DNA from: Oceanicaulis sp.
GTDB lineage: Bacteria; Pseudomonadota; Alphaproteobacteria; Caulobacterales; Maricaulaceae
Reading direction: 5' to 3'
Length of the DNA stretch: 37,091 nucleotides
Assembly: GCA_020832735.1 (NCBI GenBank)
Contig: JAFIEB010000065.1
Coordinates: 1 to 37,091 of the forward strand
Shown here piece after piece: positions 7,901 to 16,931 of the stretch; position 1 is the stretch's first letter; each line of letters begins with the position of its first letter. The position numbers were made by a program, and so were the translations under genes. A model generated the notes under the pieces. It was not told the origin of the DNA. It saw only the letters and a list, made by a program, of their open reading frames with translations, and made no database searches.

Positions 7901-8716
7901 TCACAGCCGGATCACCCCGTCGAGATAGCGCCGGGCGGCGCCGGTGAGCATGACCCGTCCGTCCCGGCGCGCCTGCATCGTCAGGGCGCCCGGACGCGGG
8001 CCGATCTGGCGCGCCGTCAACGTCTCGCGGCCGAGAACCTCCGCCCAGTAAGGCGCAAGGGTGCAGTGGGCCGAGCCGGTGACCGGATCCTCGTCCACGC
8101 CGCTGGCAGGAGCGAAAAAGCGCGAGACCACATCCGCGCTGTCTCCGCGCGCGGTCGCCACGACATTGATCCCGGCGGCTTTCAGCGCGCCCGTATCGGG
8201 CCGGATCGCAGCGATATGCGCTTCGCTGTCGTAGACCAGCATCTGGTAGCGCGCGCCATGAACCCGGTCGATCTCGAACGCAGCCGCGGGCGCGCCGGTA
8301 TTGAGGGCGGCCACCGCCTCGGAGGCTGACCCGGCGGGACGCCAGCCGATAGCGGGCAGATCAAGCCCGTAACGCCCATCCTCCCGGCGCGTCACGGTCA
8401 GGCGTCCTGAACGGGTGTCAAAACGCGCCGCGCCGCCGGTCACTTGACCGGCCTCGAACAGATAGGCCGCCGCCGCCAGCGTGGCGTGGCCGCACAGATC
8501 CACCTCCACCGACGGCGTGAACCAGCGCAGCCGCCACAGATCGGGCGCCCCGGCCGCCTCCAGATAGGCTGTCTCGGAGAGGTTGTTGGAACGCGCCACG
8601 CCCAGCAGATCGGCGTCGTCCAGCGGCGCATCCAGCAGCGCCACGCCCGCCGGATTGCCGGTATGGGGCCGCTCACCGTCGGGAAAGGCGTGTATCTCGG
8701 CGTAGGCGATCTCCAT
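7901..8716 (-). CDS. PhzF-family isomerase-like protein
   Basis: This 271-residue protein has PhzF/DAP-epimerase-fold signatures in order. They are GNPAGVALL (~20-28), NNLSETAYL with the conserved acid E48, VDLCGHATLAAAAYLF (~72-87), and DEDPVTGSAHC near residue 208 with the second glycine-rich loop. Family members isomerise small molecules; the substrate is not predictable and phenazine synthesis is not implied, because no phz genes are nearby. A GTG three bases upstream (8719) could also start it. Either start overlaps the stop of the upstream thioredoxin-like gene (TGATG), so the two are translationally coupled. Confidence 0.85.
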   Translation of the reverse strand: MEIAYAEIHAFPDGERPHTGNPAGVALLDAPLDDADLLGVARSNNLSETAYLEAAGAPDLWRLRWFTPSVEVDLCGHATLAAAAYLFEAGQVTGGAARFDTRSGRLTVTRREDGRYGLDLPAIGWRPAGSASEAVAALNTGAPAAAFEIDRVHGARYQMLVYDSEAHIAAIRPDTGALKAAGINVVATARGDSADVVSRFFAPASGVDEDPVTGSAHCTLAPYWAEVLGRETLTARQIGPRPGALTMQARRDGRVMLTGAARRYLDGVIRL

Positions 8717-9279
8717 CACGCCCCGCCCGAACGCACCGCCACGCGGTCGGTTTCATCAGGCGCCGGCGCCGTCACAAGCGCATGGAACCAGTCGGCCACG
8801 TCCTGGGGCGAGCGCTCGCGCGCCGTGCGCCATTCAGCCGCCGCAGCCCGGTTGATCACCACCCCGTCAGCCGTGGTGACGACGACCGTGGGGTAACCCT
8901 CCAGCCGGCCTTCATATCCATAACGGGCCAGCGCATCGGCATTGAGTTCGCCCGTGCGCTCGGCGTCGATCTTCACGATCACGAAATGGCGGTCCAGGAA
9001 GGCGGCCAGTTCCGGGATCTCCAGCATGCCTGCGAAAATGCGGCAATCAGGGCACCAGTCCCCGCCGAAGATCGCGGCCACGCGCCTGTCATCGCGGGCG
9101 GCGGCCTCGAAAGCCGCATCCAGCGCGGCCATGGCCGGCGGGGCCGCAGCATAGGAATCCTCAGGCGCGGTCACAGGCGCATCGGCTGGAATGATCGGGC
9201 GTTCCACGGCGCGGTCTCCTTGCGGGCCGCTGCAGGCGGCCAGTATCAACAGGGCGAGGGCGGGCAGGGCAAGGCGCAT
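8716..9279 (-). CDS. thioredoxin-like lipoprotein
   Basis: This is a 187-residue protein. It begins with a lipoprotein signal, LALLILAACSG, with the lipidated Cys at residue 16. Its thioredoxin-fold domain carries FGGDWCPDCRIF (C76 and C79) and the cis-Pro region LEGYPTVVV. It is probably an envelope-anchored thiol-disulfide protein. The ATG at 9279 was chosen over the longer frame (9312) because the signal peptide starts there and GGAG lies ~10 bases upstream. Its stop overlaps the start of the PhzF gene, so these two form a small operon. Confidence 0.8.
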   Translation of the reverse strand: MRLALPALALLILAACSGPQGDRAVERPIIPADAPVTAPEDSYAAAPPAMAALDAAFEAAARDDRRVAAIFGGDWCPDCRIFAGMLEIPELAAFLDRHFVIVKIDAERTGELNADALARYGYEGRLEGYPTVVVTTADGVVINRAAAAEWRTARERSPQDVADWFHALVTAPAPDETDRVAVRSGGA

Positions 9280-9358
9280 GATGCAGTCTCCATAGGGTTC
9301 GGCTTGCGCCAACAGCTAGCCGCCCTGACAACCCGGACAACCCCAGCCGGCCTTGCAG

Positions 9359-9383
9359 CCCGGTTTAGCCAAGCTAAACCGGG
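9359..9383 (-). terminator. 11-bp perfect hairpin after the aroK-aroB-CorC operon
   Basis: CCCGGTTTAGC, a 3-base loop CAA, and GCTAAACCGGG form a perfect stem four bases beyond the stop of the CorC/HlyC gene. There is no clear T run after it on the minus strand. It may act as an RNA 3' end or processing hairpin, and termination is inferred only from position. Confidence 0.45.
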
Positions 9384-9387
9384 ACGG

Positions 9388-10680
9388 TCAAAGCGCAGCG
9401 TCCGGCTCCCCGCGGTCCGCTCTGACGCGCAGGCGTGTGATCTGGTTGCGCTTGCGTTCGAGGATCTCGAACTGCACGCCGTGAAAGCGGAACACCTGCC
9501 CGGTCTCGGGGATGGTCTGGGCCTCGTGGATCACCAGCCCGGCGATGGTCACCGCCTCGCTGTCAGGCAGGCTCCAGTCCAGCGCCCGGTTGACGTCGCG
9601 GATCGGGGTGGCCCCGTCCACCAGCACGAAGCCGTCGGCCATCGGGGTGACGCCGGCCACGGTCACGTCATGCTCGTCCTCGATGTCGCCGACAATCTCT
9701 TCGAGAATATCCTCAAGGGTGACCACCCCCATCAGCGCGCCGTATTCATCGACCACCAGGGCGAAATGCTCGCGCTTGGTGCGGAAGGCCGCCAGCTGGT
9801 CCTGGACCTGGGTGGTTTCCGGCACGAACCAGGATTCGCGCATGATGGCCGCGATATCGAGCCCGTCCGGGTCGCCGCCGGCCTGGTGTAGGGCCCGCGC
9901 CAGGTCGCGCACATGCAGCACGCCGACAATGTTCTCCGGGTCGCCCTTGTAGAGCGGCAACCGGGTGTGCGGGCTGTTCAGCGCGGTTTCCACGATGTCC
10001 CGGTTGGGCGCGTCGAAATCGAGCATGATCAGGTTCTTGCGGTGGATCATGATGTCCACCACGCTGAGCTCGCGCAGATCCAGCACGCCGCCGAGCATGT
10101 CGCGGTCGGTCTTCACCAGCGAGGCCTCCTGGTGATGCAAATCGATCTGGCCCCTTATCTCCTCGTGGGCCGACAGCACCGGACCTTCCACCCGCGCGCC
10201 GATCAGGCGCAGGGTGGCGCGCACCAGGGTCTGCACCGTCCCCACAACGGGCGCGAACAGGAACACGAATATGCGCAGCGGCCAGGCCACCACCAGCGCC
10301 ATGCGGTCGGGATTGGACAGGGCGTAGGTCTTGGGCAGCACTTCGGCGAAAATCAGCACCAGAAGCGTCATCACCAGCGTGGCGATGGGCACGCCGGCAT
10401 CGCCGAACAAGCTCAGGAACAGCACCGCCGCGATGGACGAGGCCAGGATGTTGACCAGATTATTGCCCAGCAGGATCGCGCCGATCAGGCTTTCTCGGTC
10501 GGCGATCAGCCGGTTCACCCGCGCGGCGCGGTGATCCTTTTCCTTCTCAAGCGCCAGCATGCGCGCGCGCGACGTGGCGGTCAGCGCCGTCTCCGATCCG
10601 GAGAAGAAAGCGGAAAAGCCCAGCAGGACGAGAATGCCGCCGCCAGCCCAGATCATCCAGGGGTCCAGTTCGATGCTCAT
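9388..10680 (-). CDS. CNNM/CorC-HlyC family membrane protein with CBS pair
   Basis: This is a 430-residue protein. An N-terminal DUF21 (CNNM) membrane domain (~1-190) has the typical FFSGSETALTATSRARM and IFAEVLPKTYAL motifs. Two CBS repeats (~205-330) include MIHRKNLIMLD and FALVVDEYGALMGVVTLEDILEEIVGDI. A C-terminal CorC_HlyC domain (~340-425) follows. The family has been linked to Mg2+/Co2+ transport or resistance; older names call it hemolysin. The start overlaps the end of aroB by 4 bases. The order aroK-aroB-CNNM recurs in alphaproteobacteria, so this operon is conserved although no metabolic link is obvious. Confidence 0.88.
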   Translation of the reverse strand: MSIELDPWMIWAGGGILVLLGFSAFFSGSETALTATSRARMLALEKEKDHRAARVNRLIADRESLIGAILLGNNLVNILASSIAAVLFLSLFGDAGVPIATLVMTLLVLIFAEVLPKTYALSNPDRMALVVAWPLRIFVFLFAPVVGTVQTLVRATLRLIGARVEGPVLSAHEEIRGQIDLHHQEASLVKTDRDMLGGVLDLRELSVVDIMIHRKNLIMLDFDAPNRDIVETALNSPHTRLPLYKGDPENIVGVLHVRDLARALHQAGGDPDGLDIAAIMRESWFVPETTQVQDQLAAFRTKREHFALVVDEYGALMGVVTLEDILEEIVGDIEDEHDVTVAGVTPMADGFVLVDGATPIRDVNRALDWSLPDSEAVTIAGLVIHEAQTIPETGQVFRFHGVQFEILERKRNQITRLRVRADRGEPDAAL

Positions 10681-11780
10681 CGCACGATCTCCTGCGCCAG
10701 GAAGGCGGTCAGATCGGCCGGATCCGCGCCCGGCGCCAGCTCGGCCGCCCCGATGGCGCGCGCCAGCACCAGCGTGATGGCCCCGCCGGCATTCTTCTTG
10801 TCCGAGCCCATGCGCCCGACCAGCCGGGCCGCATCATACGGCCCGCCAGGCAAATCGGCGATGCGCGCGGGCAGGCCCGCCGCCGCGATATGGGCCTCAG
10901 CGCGCGCCGCGTCTGCAGGCGGGCACAGCCCCCGCCGCACGGCGTAGCGAAACGCCAGCACCAGACCGGCGGCCACCGCCTCGCCATGGATCAGTTCGCC
11001 CTTGCGCGCCTCAGCCTCGAAGGCGTGGGCGAAGGTATGGCCCAGATTGAGCAGGGCGCGCACGCCGCGCTCGCGCTCGTCCTCGGCCACAATGCGCGCC
11101 TTGAACGCCACCGCGTCAGCAATCGCGCGCACCAGATCGGGGCCGTCTAGCGCCTGCGGACCCAGCGCCTCCAGCCGCGCGAACAGGTCCGCGCCGGCGA
11201 TCAGCCCGGCCTTGACGACTTCAGCGTAACCCGCGCGGATCTCGCGCGCAGGCAAGGTGGCGAGCACGCCGGTGTCGGCGATCACAAGCGCAGGCTGATG
11301 AAACGCGCCGGCGAGATTCTTGCCCTGGCGGGTGTTGATGCCGGTCTTGCCGCCCACCGAGCTGTCCACCTGGGCCAAGAGCGTGGTGGGGATTTGCACG
11401 AACGCGCAGCCGCGCTTCATCACCGCAGCGGCGAACCCGGCGAGATCGCCGACCGTGCCGCCGCCAAACGCGATCAGCGCCTCGCCGCGCTCCATGTTCT
11501 GGTCAAGCATCCAGCCGGTCAGGGCTTCCAGCCCCGCCCAGGTCTTGGCGCTTTCCCCGCCCTCTATCTCGCGCACCAGCGGCGTCAGGCCCGCAGCTTT
11601 CACGGCCGCCAGCAGGCGCTCGCCATGGGCGGCGAAAGCCGCGCGGTCTGCAGCGATCAGAGCGCGCCCGCGCGGGCAGAAAGCTGGCAGGCGCGCCGCG
11701 CCGGCTTCCAGCGCGTCCGCGCCGATCAGCACGTCATAACTGCGCGCGCCCAGCGCCACGGGGACGGTGATCAGGCTCAT
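10677..11780 (-). CDS. aroB: 3-dehydroquinate synthase
   Basis: This 367-residue enzyme converts DAHP to 3-dehydroquinate, the second step of the shikimate pathway, using NAD and a divalent metal. Diagnostic stretches are present: IAFGGGTVGDLAGFAAAV (NAD-binding), PTTLLAQVDSSVGGKTGIN, YAEVVKAGLI, and the metal ligands in LNLGHTFAHAFE and HGEAVAAGL. The length is normal. The ATG at 11780 overlaps the stop of aroK by 4 bases (ATGA), which indicates coupled translation with shikimate kinase. Confidence 0.95.
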   Translation of the reverse strand: MSLITVPVALGARSYDVLIGADALEAGAARLPAFCPRGRALIAADRAAFAAHGERLLAAVKAAGLTPLVREIEGGESAKTWAGLEALTGWMLDQNMERGEALIAFGGGTVGDLAGFAAAVMKRGCAFVQIPTTLLAQVDSSVGGKTGINTRQGKNLAGAFHQPALVIADTGVLATLPAREIRAGYAEVVKAGLIAGADLFARLEALGPQALDGPDLVRAIADAVAFKARIVAEDERERGVRALLNLGHTFAHAFEAEARKGELIHGEAVAAGLVLAFRYAVRRGLCPPADAARAEAHIAAAGLPARIADLPGGPYDAARLVGRMGSDKKNAGGAITLVLARAIGAAELAPGADPADLTAFLAQEIVR

Positions 11781-12337
11781 GAACGCGCCTCTTCCAGCCA
11801 GCCTGCAAGCGCGTCCATCACGCGCATGGCGGTGATGTCATGGGAGCCTGCATCGCTGTCCACAACAATGTCGGCCTGGGCATAGGCCTCTTCGCGCGTT
11901 TCCATCAGCCGGGCCATCACTGCGCGCGGGTCCTCGCCCTGCAAAAGCGGCCGGACGCCGGGCCGGCGCGACACGCGGCTCATCAGCGTGTCCAGATCGG
12001 CGCGCAGCCAGACCGAGATGGCCCGTTCGCGCACCAGGGCGCGCACCTCGTCCTGGACGAACGCGCCGCCGCCCAGCGCCAGCACGATAGGAGACGGGGT
12101 TTCCAAAAGGCGGGCGATCACCCGGCGTTCGCCATCGCGGAAAGCGGCCTCGCCGAAATCAGCGAAAATCTCTGCAATGGCGCGGCCGGCGGCAGCCTCG
12201 ATCTCCTCGTCGGCGTCAACGAAGGGACGGCTCAGGCGTGCGGCCAGGCGGCGCCCGACCGTCGTCTTGCCCACGCCCATCAGCCCAACCAGAACGACGG
12301 GGCGTGTCAGGGCGCGCAGGGGATCGGGATGCTTCAT
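11777..12337 (-). CDS. aroK: shikimate kinase
   Basis: This 186-residue kinase phosphorylates shikimate in the shikimate pathway. The Walker A motif GLMGVGKTTVGRRLA is at about residues 18-32. DADEEIE (shikimate binding), FRDGERRVI, the Walker B-like LALGGGAF, and the lid segment RRPGVRPLL follow. I chose the ATG at 12337: the longer open frame up to 12910 is antisense to the genes on the other strand and has no family similarity. It is the first gene of aroK-aroB-CNNM. The pathway's aroA lies elsewhere in this window (26.3-27.7 kb). Confidence 0.93.
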   Translation of the reverse strand: MKHPDPLRALTRPVVLVGLMGVGKTTVGRRLAARLSRPFVDADEEIEAAAGRAIAEIFADFGEAAFRDGERRVIARLLETPSPIVLALGGGAFVQDEVRALVRERAISVWLRADLDTLMSRVSRRPGVRPLLQGEDPRAVMARLMETREEAYAQADIVVDSDAGSHDITAMRVMDALAGWLEEARS

Positions 12338-12454
12338 GCCCAAGGGTATACGCCAGCGCGCCCACGTGCGGCAATCGGCGCGCCGTGTCTGGAAAACGCC
12401 CCAATCTCCTGCATTATAGGACCTTGAATGCTCAAGCGAGGGAGTCGGCGCGTA

Positions 12455-12595
12455 ATGCGGGGATGGCTGATCGGACTGACGGCGGCGGTAATCATCGCCG
12501 GGGGCGTGCTGGGGCTGTTGCTGGTGATGGCCGAATCCGGCGCGCCCGAGCCGCAGGAAATGCGCGTCGAGGTGGGCGATGAGCTGGGTCTCTAG
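12455..12595 (+). CDS. small single-pass membrane protein (46 residues)
   Basis: The frame codes for MRGWLIGLTAAVIIAGGVLG followed by LLLVMAESG and a short acidic C-terminal tail. It is one clear membrane segment of about 22 residues, with the tail outside. GAGGGAG lies 10 bases before the ATG. An in-frame ATG at 12428 would add 9 basic residues (MLKRGSRRV) and has AGGA upstream, so either start is possible. The last 17 bases overlap the start of the next gene, so translation is probably coupled. I know no family for it. It faces aroK divergently across ~115 bases. Confidence 0.55.
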   Translation: MRGWLIGLTAAVIIAGGVLGLLLVMAESGAPEPQEMRVEVGDELGL

Positions 12596-14246
12596 CCTGC
12601 CGGCAGGCATCCTGGCGCTGGCGCTGGCCGCGCCTCTGGCTGCGGCCCAGTCGCCCGCCCCCCGCCCCGTGGAGGTGAGCGAACTGGCGGTGGCCGATCC
12701 GTTCGAGATCGGGGCGCCCGGCGGAACGCTGGAGCGCGATGTCTGGTCGTCAGGCGACGCGCGCGCGCTGCGCGCCCTTCTCGAAACACTGCCCGAAAGC
12801 GCCGGCCCGGGTTGGCGCTCGCCTGCAGCCGCGCGCCTGGCGGTGCGGGCGCTTCTGAGCGCCGGCGAGCCGCCGCAAGGTGCCCGCAGCGACGCCGAAC
12901 TGGCGGCCATGCGCGCTGGCCGGGCGCTGTCGGCCGGACGCGCCGAGCCGGTCTACGCCCTCCTGTCGCGCACGCCGCGCACCAATGAATCGCCCGCCCT
13001 GTCGCGCCTCTACGCCGAGACCGCGTTCGCGCTCGGCCGCCGCGACGAGGGCTGCCGCATCGCCGAGACCCTGATCCGCGGGCGCGAGAGCGCCTACTGG
13101 CTGCGTACGCGCGCCGCCTGTCAGGCCTTCGCCGGCCAGACCGCCGCCGCCGAGCTGAGCGCCGAACTGGCGCGCGCCCAGTCGGACAATCCGTCTTTTG
13201 AACGCCTGTTTGATGCCCTGGTGCTGGGCCGGGACCTGCCCGGGGACGCGGCGCCGATGAGCGGTCTGCAGCTGGCCATGGCTGAATTTCTGGCCCCTGA
13301 CACCCGCATCACGCCCGGCGAGACCGCGCCGCGCTGGCTGCTCCGCGCCGCGGAGCGCACCGGAGAAAGCGTGCGCCTGCCAGAGGATCTGGGCGAAGCG
13401 CTGGAAGCGGCCGAAGCGCTGGAAGGCGCTCTGCGCGCCGCCGCGCTGGGCGCGCTGATCCAGCAGGATATCGACCGGGAGATCGCCGCCGAAGCGCTCG
13501 CCATCGCGCTGGCTGACGCGGCGCGCGAGGGCGTGTTCGTGGAGACCGCCAGCGCCTACGGCATCGAGGTGGCTGAAATCCCGATCACCGCCGACACGCT
13601 CGCCCACGGAGCCCGCTTCATGCTGGCGGCGCTGGCGGCTGACGACATTATCGCCGCCGACGCCTGGCGCGAGGCGCTGATGCGCGGGCCGCCGCGCGCC
13701 GCCTCCCCCTTCCAGGGCGCGCCCTGGCTGAGCTTCGACGACGAATACGAAACAGGGTACGAAAACGGATTTGGCGCTGCGCCGCCCCCGGCCGCAGCCA
13801 ATCCCGAACCGGACGTTGACTGGACCCCGCCTGCGCCCGGCGTAATGGTGGCGCTCGATTTTGCGCGCGCCGCAGCCACGGGCGAGATCACAGGAGGCGG
13901 GTTCGAGGCGCTGCTGGCTGCGCGCATGGAATCGCCCAGCCCCGCCCGCCTGTGCCAGGCCGCCGCGCTGAGCGCGCTGGGCGCGCCCGATCAGGCCGCC
14001 ATACGCACCGCCATGACCGGGCTGATCCGCGATCCCGACGCGCCCGCGCCGCTGATCGTCCCGGCCCTGCTGGCCGCGGTGGCGGGCGCCAAGGGCGAGA
14101 CCCAGCTGCACGCCGCGCGCCTGCTTGAGCAGGGCGGGCGCGATCCCGAAGCCTGCGCCGGCGCGGCGCTGGCGCTGGACCGGGCGGGCTTGCGCATCGA
14201 GGCCTTGCGGTTTGTGCTGGAGCTGATCCTGGAAGAGGCGGCGTGA
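12579..14246 (+). CDS. exported helical-repeat protein of unknown function
   Basis: This 555-residue protein has a signal peptide (about residues 1-24, ALALAAPLAAAQS). The rest is a long Ala/Leu/Glu/Arg-rich helical chain that looks like degenerate tetratricopeptide-type repeats. A Pro-rich, acidic stretch sits around residues 395-425. I cannot assign a domain. Proteins of this kind next to xerD occur in related alphaproteobacteria, and a periplasmic scaffold role is only a guess. The ATG overlaps the end of the 46-residue membrane ORF, and the stop overlaps the GTG of xerD (GTGA). These three genes therefore form one transcription unit. Confidence 0.65.
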   Translation: MSWVSSLPAGILALALAAPLAAAQSPAPRPVEVSELAVADPFEIGAPGGTLERDVWSSGDARALRALLETLPESAGPGWRSPAAARLAVRALLSAGEPPQGARSDAELAAMRAGRALSAGRAEPVYALLSRTPRTNESPALSRLYAETAFALGRRDEGCRIAETLIRGRESAYWLRTRAACQAFAGQTAAAELSAELARAQSDNPSFERLFDALVLGRDLPGDAAPMSGLQLAMAEFLAPDTRITPGETAPRWLLRAAERTGESVRLPEDLGEALEAAEALEGALRAAALGALIQQDIDREIAAEALAIALADAAREGVFVETASAYGIEVAEIPITADTLAHGARFMLAALAADDIIAADAWREALMRGPPRAASPFQGAPWLSFDDEYETGYENGFGAAPPPAAANPEPDVDWTPPAPGVMVALDFARAAATGEITGGGFEALLAARMESPSPARLCQAAALSALGAPDQAAIRTAMTGLIRDPDAPAPLIVPALLAAVAGAKGETQLHAARLLEQGGRDPEACAGAALALDRAGLRIEALRFVLELILEEAA

Positions 14247-15172
14247 GCGCGCGCGTCATTGCGCTGTTTCTCGACATGATGGCCGCCGAGCGCGGCGCGG
14301 CGCGCAACACGCTGGACGCCTACAGGCGCGATCTGGAGGACGCCGCCGCGCGCCTGGCCGCCCGCGGCGCAACCCTGGAAAAAGCCGGAACGCCCGAGCT
14401 CGAAGCCCTGCTGGCCGGCCTCGCCCGCGACGGTCTGGCCCCGGCCACCACAGCGCGCCGGCTGTCCGCCCTCAAGCGCTTTTACCGCTTCCTCCTCAAG
14501 GAGGGACTGCGCGCCGACGACCCCGCAGCGGGCCTGACCGGCCCGAAGCGCGCGCGCGCCCTGCCCAAAGTGCTCAGCGAGACCGATGTCGACGCGCTGT
14601 TCGCCGCCGCCGGCGAGCTTGAGGGCGCCAATGGCGTGCGGGCGCGCGCGCTGATGGAGATCCTGTATGCAGGGGGCTTGCGGGTCAGCGAGCTGGTCGG
14701 CCTGCCGCTGGCGGCTTTCGCCCGCGCCGAGCGCTGCCTGATCGTGACCGGCAAGGGCGGGCGCGAGCGCCTGGTCCCGCTCACCGACGCCGCGCTGGAA
14801 GCGGTCGCCGCTTACAAGGCTGTGCGGTCAGCCCACTTGCCGGGCAAGGCCGCGCCGTCGCGTTCACGCGCCGAGCGCTATCTCTTCCCCTCGCGCACCG
14901 GGGCCGCCGGCCATCTCACCCGCGAGCGTTTCGCCCAGATTCTCAAAGAGATCGCGCTGGCCGCCGGGCTGGATCCGCAACAGATCAGCCCGCACGTGTT
15001 GCGCCACGCCTTCGCCACCCATCTGCTCGCCCATGGCGCGGATCTGCGCAGCGTGCAGCTGCTGCTGGGCCATGCGGACGTGTCCACCACGCAGATCTAC
15101 ACCCATGTGCTCGAAGAGCGCCTGACGCGCCTCGTGCACGACGCCCATCCGCTGGCGCGAAAGCGCGAGTGA
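14243..15172 (+). CDS. xerD: tyrosine recombinase XerD (XerC/XerD family)
   Basis: This 309-residue tyrosine recombinase acts at dif sites to resolve chromosome dimers. The SAM-like N-terminal domain covers ~1-95. The catalytic domain carries the full set R147 (GGLRVSEL), K171 (TGKGGRER), H251 and R254 (SPHVLRHAFATHLL), H277 (LLGHADVSTTQ) and the nucleophile Y286 (QIYTHV). The length fits Xer proteins and not phage integrases, and no attachment sites are visible nearby. XerD rather than XerC is chosen from its place beside aroK-aroB, as in related genomes. It starts with GTG overlapping the upstream stop. Confidence 0.85.
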   Translation: MSARVIALFLDMMAAERGAARNTLDAYRRDLEDAAARLAARGATLEKAGTPELEALLAGLARDGLAPATTARRLSALKRFYRFLLKEGLRADDPAAGLTGPKRARALPKVLSETDVDALFAAAGELEGANGVRARALMEILYAGGLRVSELVGLPLAAFARAERCLIVTGKGGRERLVPLTDAALEAVAAYKAVRSAHLPGKAAPSRSRAERYLFPSRTGAAGHLTRERFAQILKEIALAAGLDPQQISPHVLRHAFATHLLAHGADLRSVQLLLGHADVSTTQIYTHVLEERLTRLVHDAHPLARKRE

Positions 15173-15260
15173 AGACGCGCCGCGCCGCATGATTGCGCCC
15201 GGCGCGGGGCGGCTCTAGTTTGCACCTTCATCACTGTGACACGCCTTTCCAGGACGGCTC

Positions 15261-16241
15261 ATGTCGGATCCGACACGCACTTATCTCGACTTCGAACGCC
15301 CCATCGCCGAGCTCGACGCCAAGATCGAGGAATTGCAGGGCGTGCTCGCCCGCAATGGCGACGATGCGCCTGACGCGGCCGAGGAAGTCGCCAAGCTGCG
15401 CCAGAAATCGGCCGAGCAGCTCAAGACCCTGTATTCAAAACTCGACGCCTGGCGCAAAACCCAGGTCGCGCGCCATCCCGAGCGCCCGCACCTGCGCGAC
15501 TATCTCGACGCGCTGGTCAGTGATTTCGAAGAACTCAGCGGCGACCGGCGCTTTGGCGAGGACTGCGCCATTGTTGGCGGCACGGGCCGGTTCAAGGGCC
15601 GTCCCGCGGTGATCATGGGCCACGAGAAGGGCCACGACACCCAGACCCGCATCAAGCACAATTTCGGCATGGCGAGGCCGGAGGGTTATCGCAAGGCTAT
15701 CCGCCTTATGGACCTGGCCGAGCGTTTCGGCCTTCCCGTGATCACGCTGGTGGACACCGCCGGCGCCTATCCCGGCGTGGGCGCGGAAGAGCGCGGCCAG
15801 TCCGAAGCCATCGCCCGCTCCACCGAGCGCTGCCTGACGCTGGGCACGCCGCTCATCTCTGTGATCACAGGCGAAGGCGGATCGGGCGGCGCGGTGGCGC
15901 TGGCGTCTGCCAATACCGTGATCATGCTGGAGCATTCGATCTACTCGGTGATCTCGCCGGAAGGCTGCGCCTCGATCCTGTGGCGCGACGGCGCCAAGGC
16001 GCGCGATGCGGCCATGGCCATGAAGATCACGGCCCAGGATCTGATCGAGCTCAAGATCATCGATTCCATCATTCCCGAACCGCTGGGCGGCGCCCATCGC
16101 GACCGGGCCGGCACGATTGCGCGGGTCGGCGATGCGATCGAAAGCGCGCTCTCCAGCCTCGACGGCCTCGACGCCGCCGAGATCCGCAAGCGCCGCCGCG
16201 AACGCTTTCTGGCCATCGGGCGCACGCTGGGAGAAGCGTGA
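15261..16241 (+). CDS. accA: acetyl-CoA carboxylase carboxyltransferase subunit alpha
   Basis: This 326-residue protein is the alpha half of the carboxyltransferase, which moves the carboxyl group from biotin to acetyl-CoA to make malonyl-CoA for fatty acid synthesis. Family stretches include [18 protein letters not shown] at the start, [40 protein letters not shown], and [14 protein letters not shown], the oxyanion loop. AGGA lies 10 bases before the ATG. It stands 88 bases after xerD on the same strand and ends convergent to the DUF6326 gene. Confidence 0.96.
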   Translation: MSDPTRTYLDFERPIAELDAKIEELQGVLARNGDDAPDAAEEVAKLRQKSAEQLKTLYSKLDAWRKTQVARHPERPHLRDYLDALVSDFEELSGDRRFGEDCAIVGGTGRFKGRPAVIMGHEKGHDTQTRIKHNFGMARPEGYRKAIRLMDLAERFGLPVITLVDTAGAYPGVGAEERGQSEAIARSTERCLTLGTPLISVITGEGGSGGAVALASANTVIMLEHSIYSVISPEGCASILWRDGAKARDAAMAMKITAQDLIELKIIDSIIPEPLGGAHRDRAGTIARVGDAIESALSSLDGLDAAEIRKRRRERFLAIGRTLGEA

Positions 16242-16352
16242 GGCGGCGCCAGACCACCCCACTCCCTCGCAATGGCAGCGTTGCCCGGCTCAAGCCGGAT
16301 GAATGAAACCATCACGCATTCGCCGGGAACCAAGCCGCGCACAACCGGGTGC

Positions 16353-16802
16353 TTACGCATGGTCCGGCTTCGCTGGCTCAAAGTGTTGCTTTGGCCAACG
16401 CGCAGCAATCCAAATGATGAGAAGCGTCGCTATAATTTCGATCAACACTATAAACTGATAGAATAGCGCCGACCCGAAAAGCGTTAGCACTGCGATAACA
16501 GTGTAAACTGGCCCAATGATCAGGTTCAATGATCGAGAGACGTTCGACGGCAATATCGAGGATAAAAAAACCATACTGGCCGGTATGGTCATGACGACTG
16601 CGACCATGAGCAGCGTCAAATCCGTCGCCTCCCCAAGCGGCCCCATCGATCCGGCCGACATCATCTCAATCATACCTGGAACAAACATGGCAATATAATC
16701 ATTGTAAATATATAAAGCCATCAATGAAGCCCACAACAAGGACAGCTTCACCGGCGCCGCGACGCGGATTTTCTCAATTGATGATTTGGTTTTATTGCTC
16801 AT
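16353..16802 (-). CDS. DUF6326-like membrane protein
   Basis: This 149-residue protein has four predicted membrane segments (about residues 19-45, 62-83, 92-112 and 115-135). It shows the DUF6326 pattern: KLSLLWASLMALYIYNDYI, FVPGMIEMM, a middle TIPASMVFLSSIL, and the terminal LLIIWIAARWPK. Its function is unknown. The DNA is clearly richer in A and T than the neighbours, with codons such as AAA, ATT and TTA that are rare elsewhere in the window. It is transcribed away from a LysR-type regulator, which probably controls it. The pair looks like a small acquired module between accA and the transaldolase gene. Confidence 0.75.
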   Translation of the reverse strand: MSNKTKSSIEKIRVAAPVKLSLLWASLMALYIYNDYIAMFVPGMIEMMSAGSMGPLGEATDLTLLMVAVVMTIPASMVFLSSILPSNVSRSLNLIIGPVYTVIAVLTLFGSALFYQFIVLIEIIATLLIIWIAARWPKQHFEPAKPDHA

Positions 16803-16893
16803 GGCTCACCCCGATCCTTCGCCAACCACATTAGATTTATGCCGTCAGGCGCTTTCGTTCCTTCGTCGATCATGCTCATTCTTATATGAATGA

Positions 16894-16906
16894 AAATTGA
16901 CAATTT
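16894..16906. promoter_or_regulatory. candidate LysR operator between the DUF6326 and LysR genes
   Basis: AAATTGACAATTT is a perfect palindrome with 6-base arms around one central base. It lies in the 129-bp A+T-rich gap between the divergent genes. It also contains TTGACA (16897-16902), a good -35 element pointing toward the LysR gene, although no strong -10 follows. LysR-type regulators commonly bind such a dyad and control the divergent gene. Confidence 0.45.
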
Positions 16907-16931
16907 CTGCATGTTGATTATTCATTGTTGA

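Noticed and set aside
7901-8716. PhzF as evidence for phenazine synthesis
   Set aside because: PhzF relatives are widespread isomerases and no other phenazine genes are present.
12338-12910. N-terminal extension of shikimate kinase
   Set aside because: It would overlap two plus-strand genes, has no kinase similarity and is far longer than the family.
14243-15172. XerD-like gene as an integrase of a mobile element
   Set aside because: Its length, neighbours and full catalytic set fit the housekeeping recombinase, with no attachment repeats or phage genes nearby.
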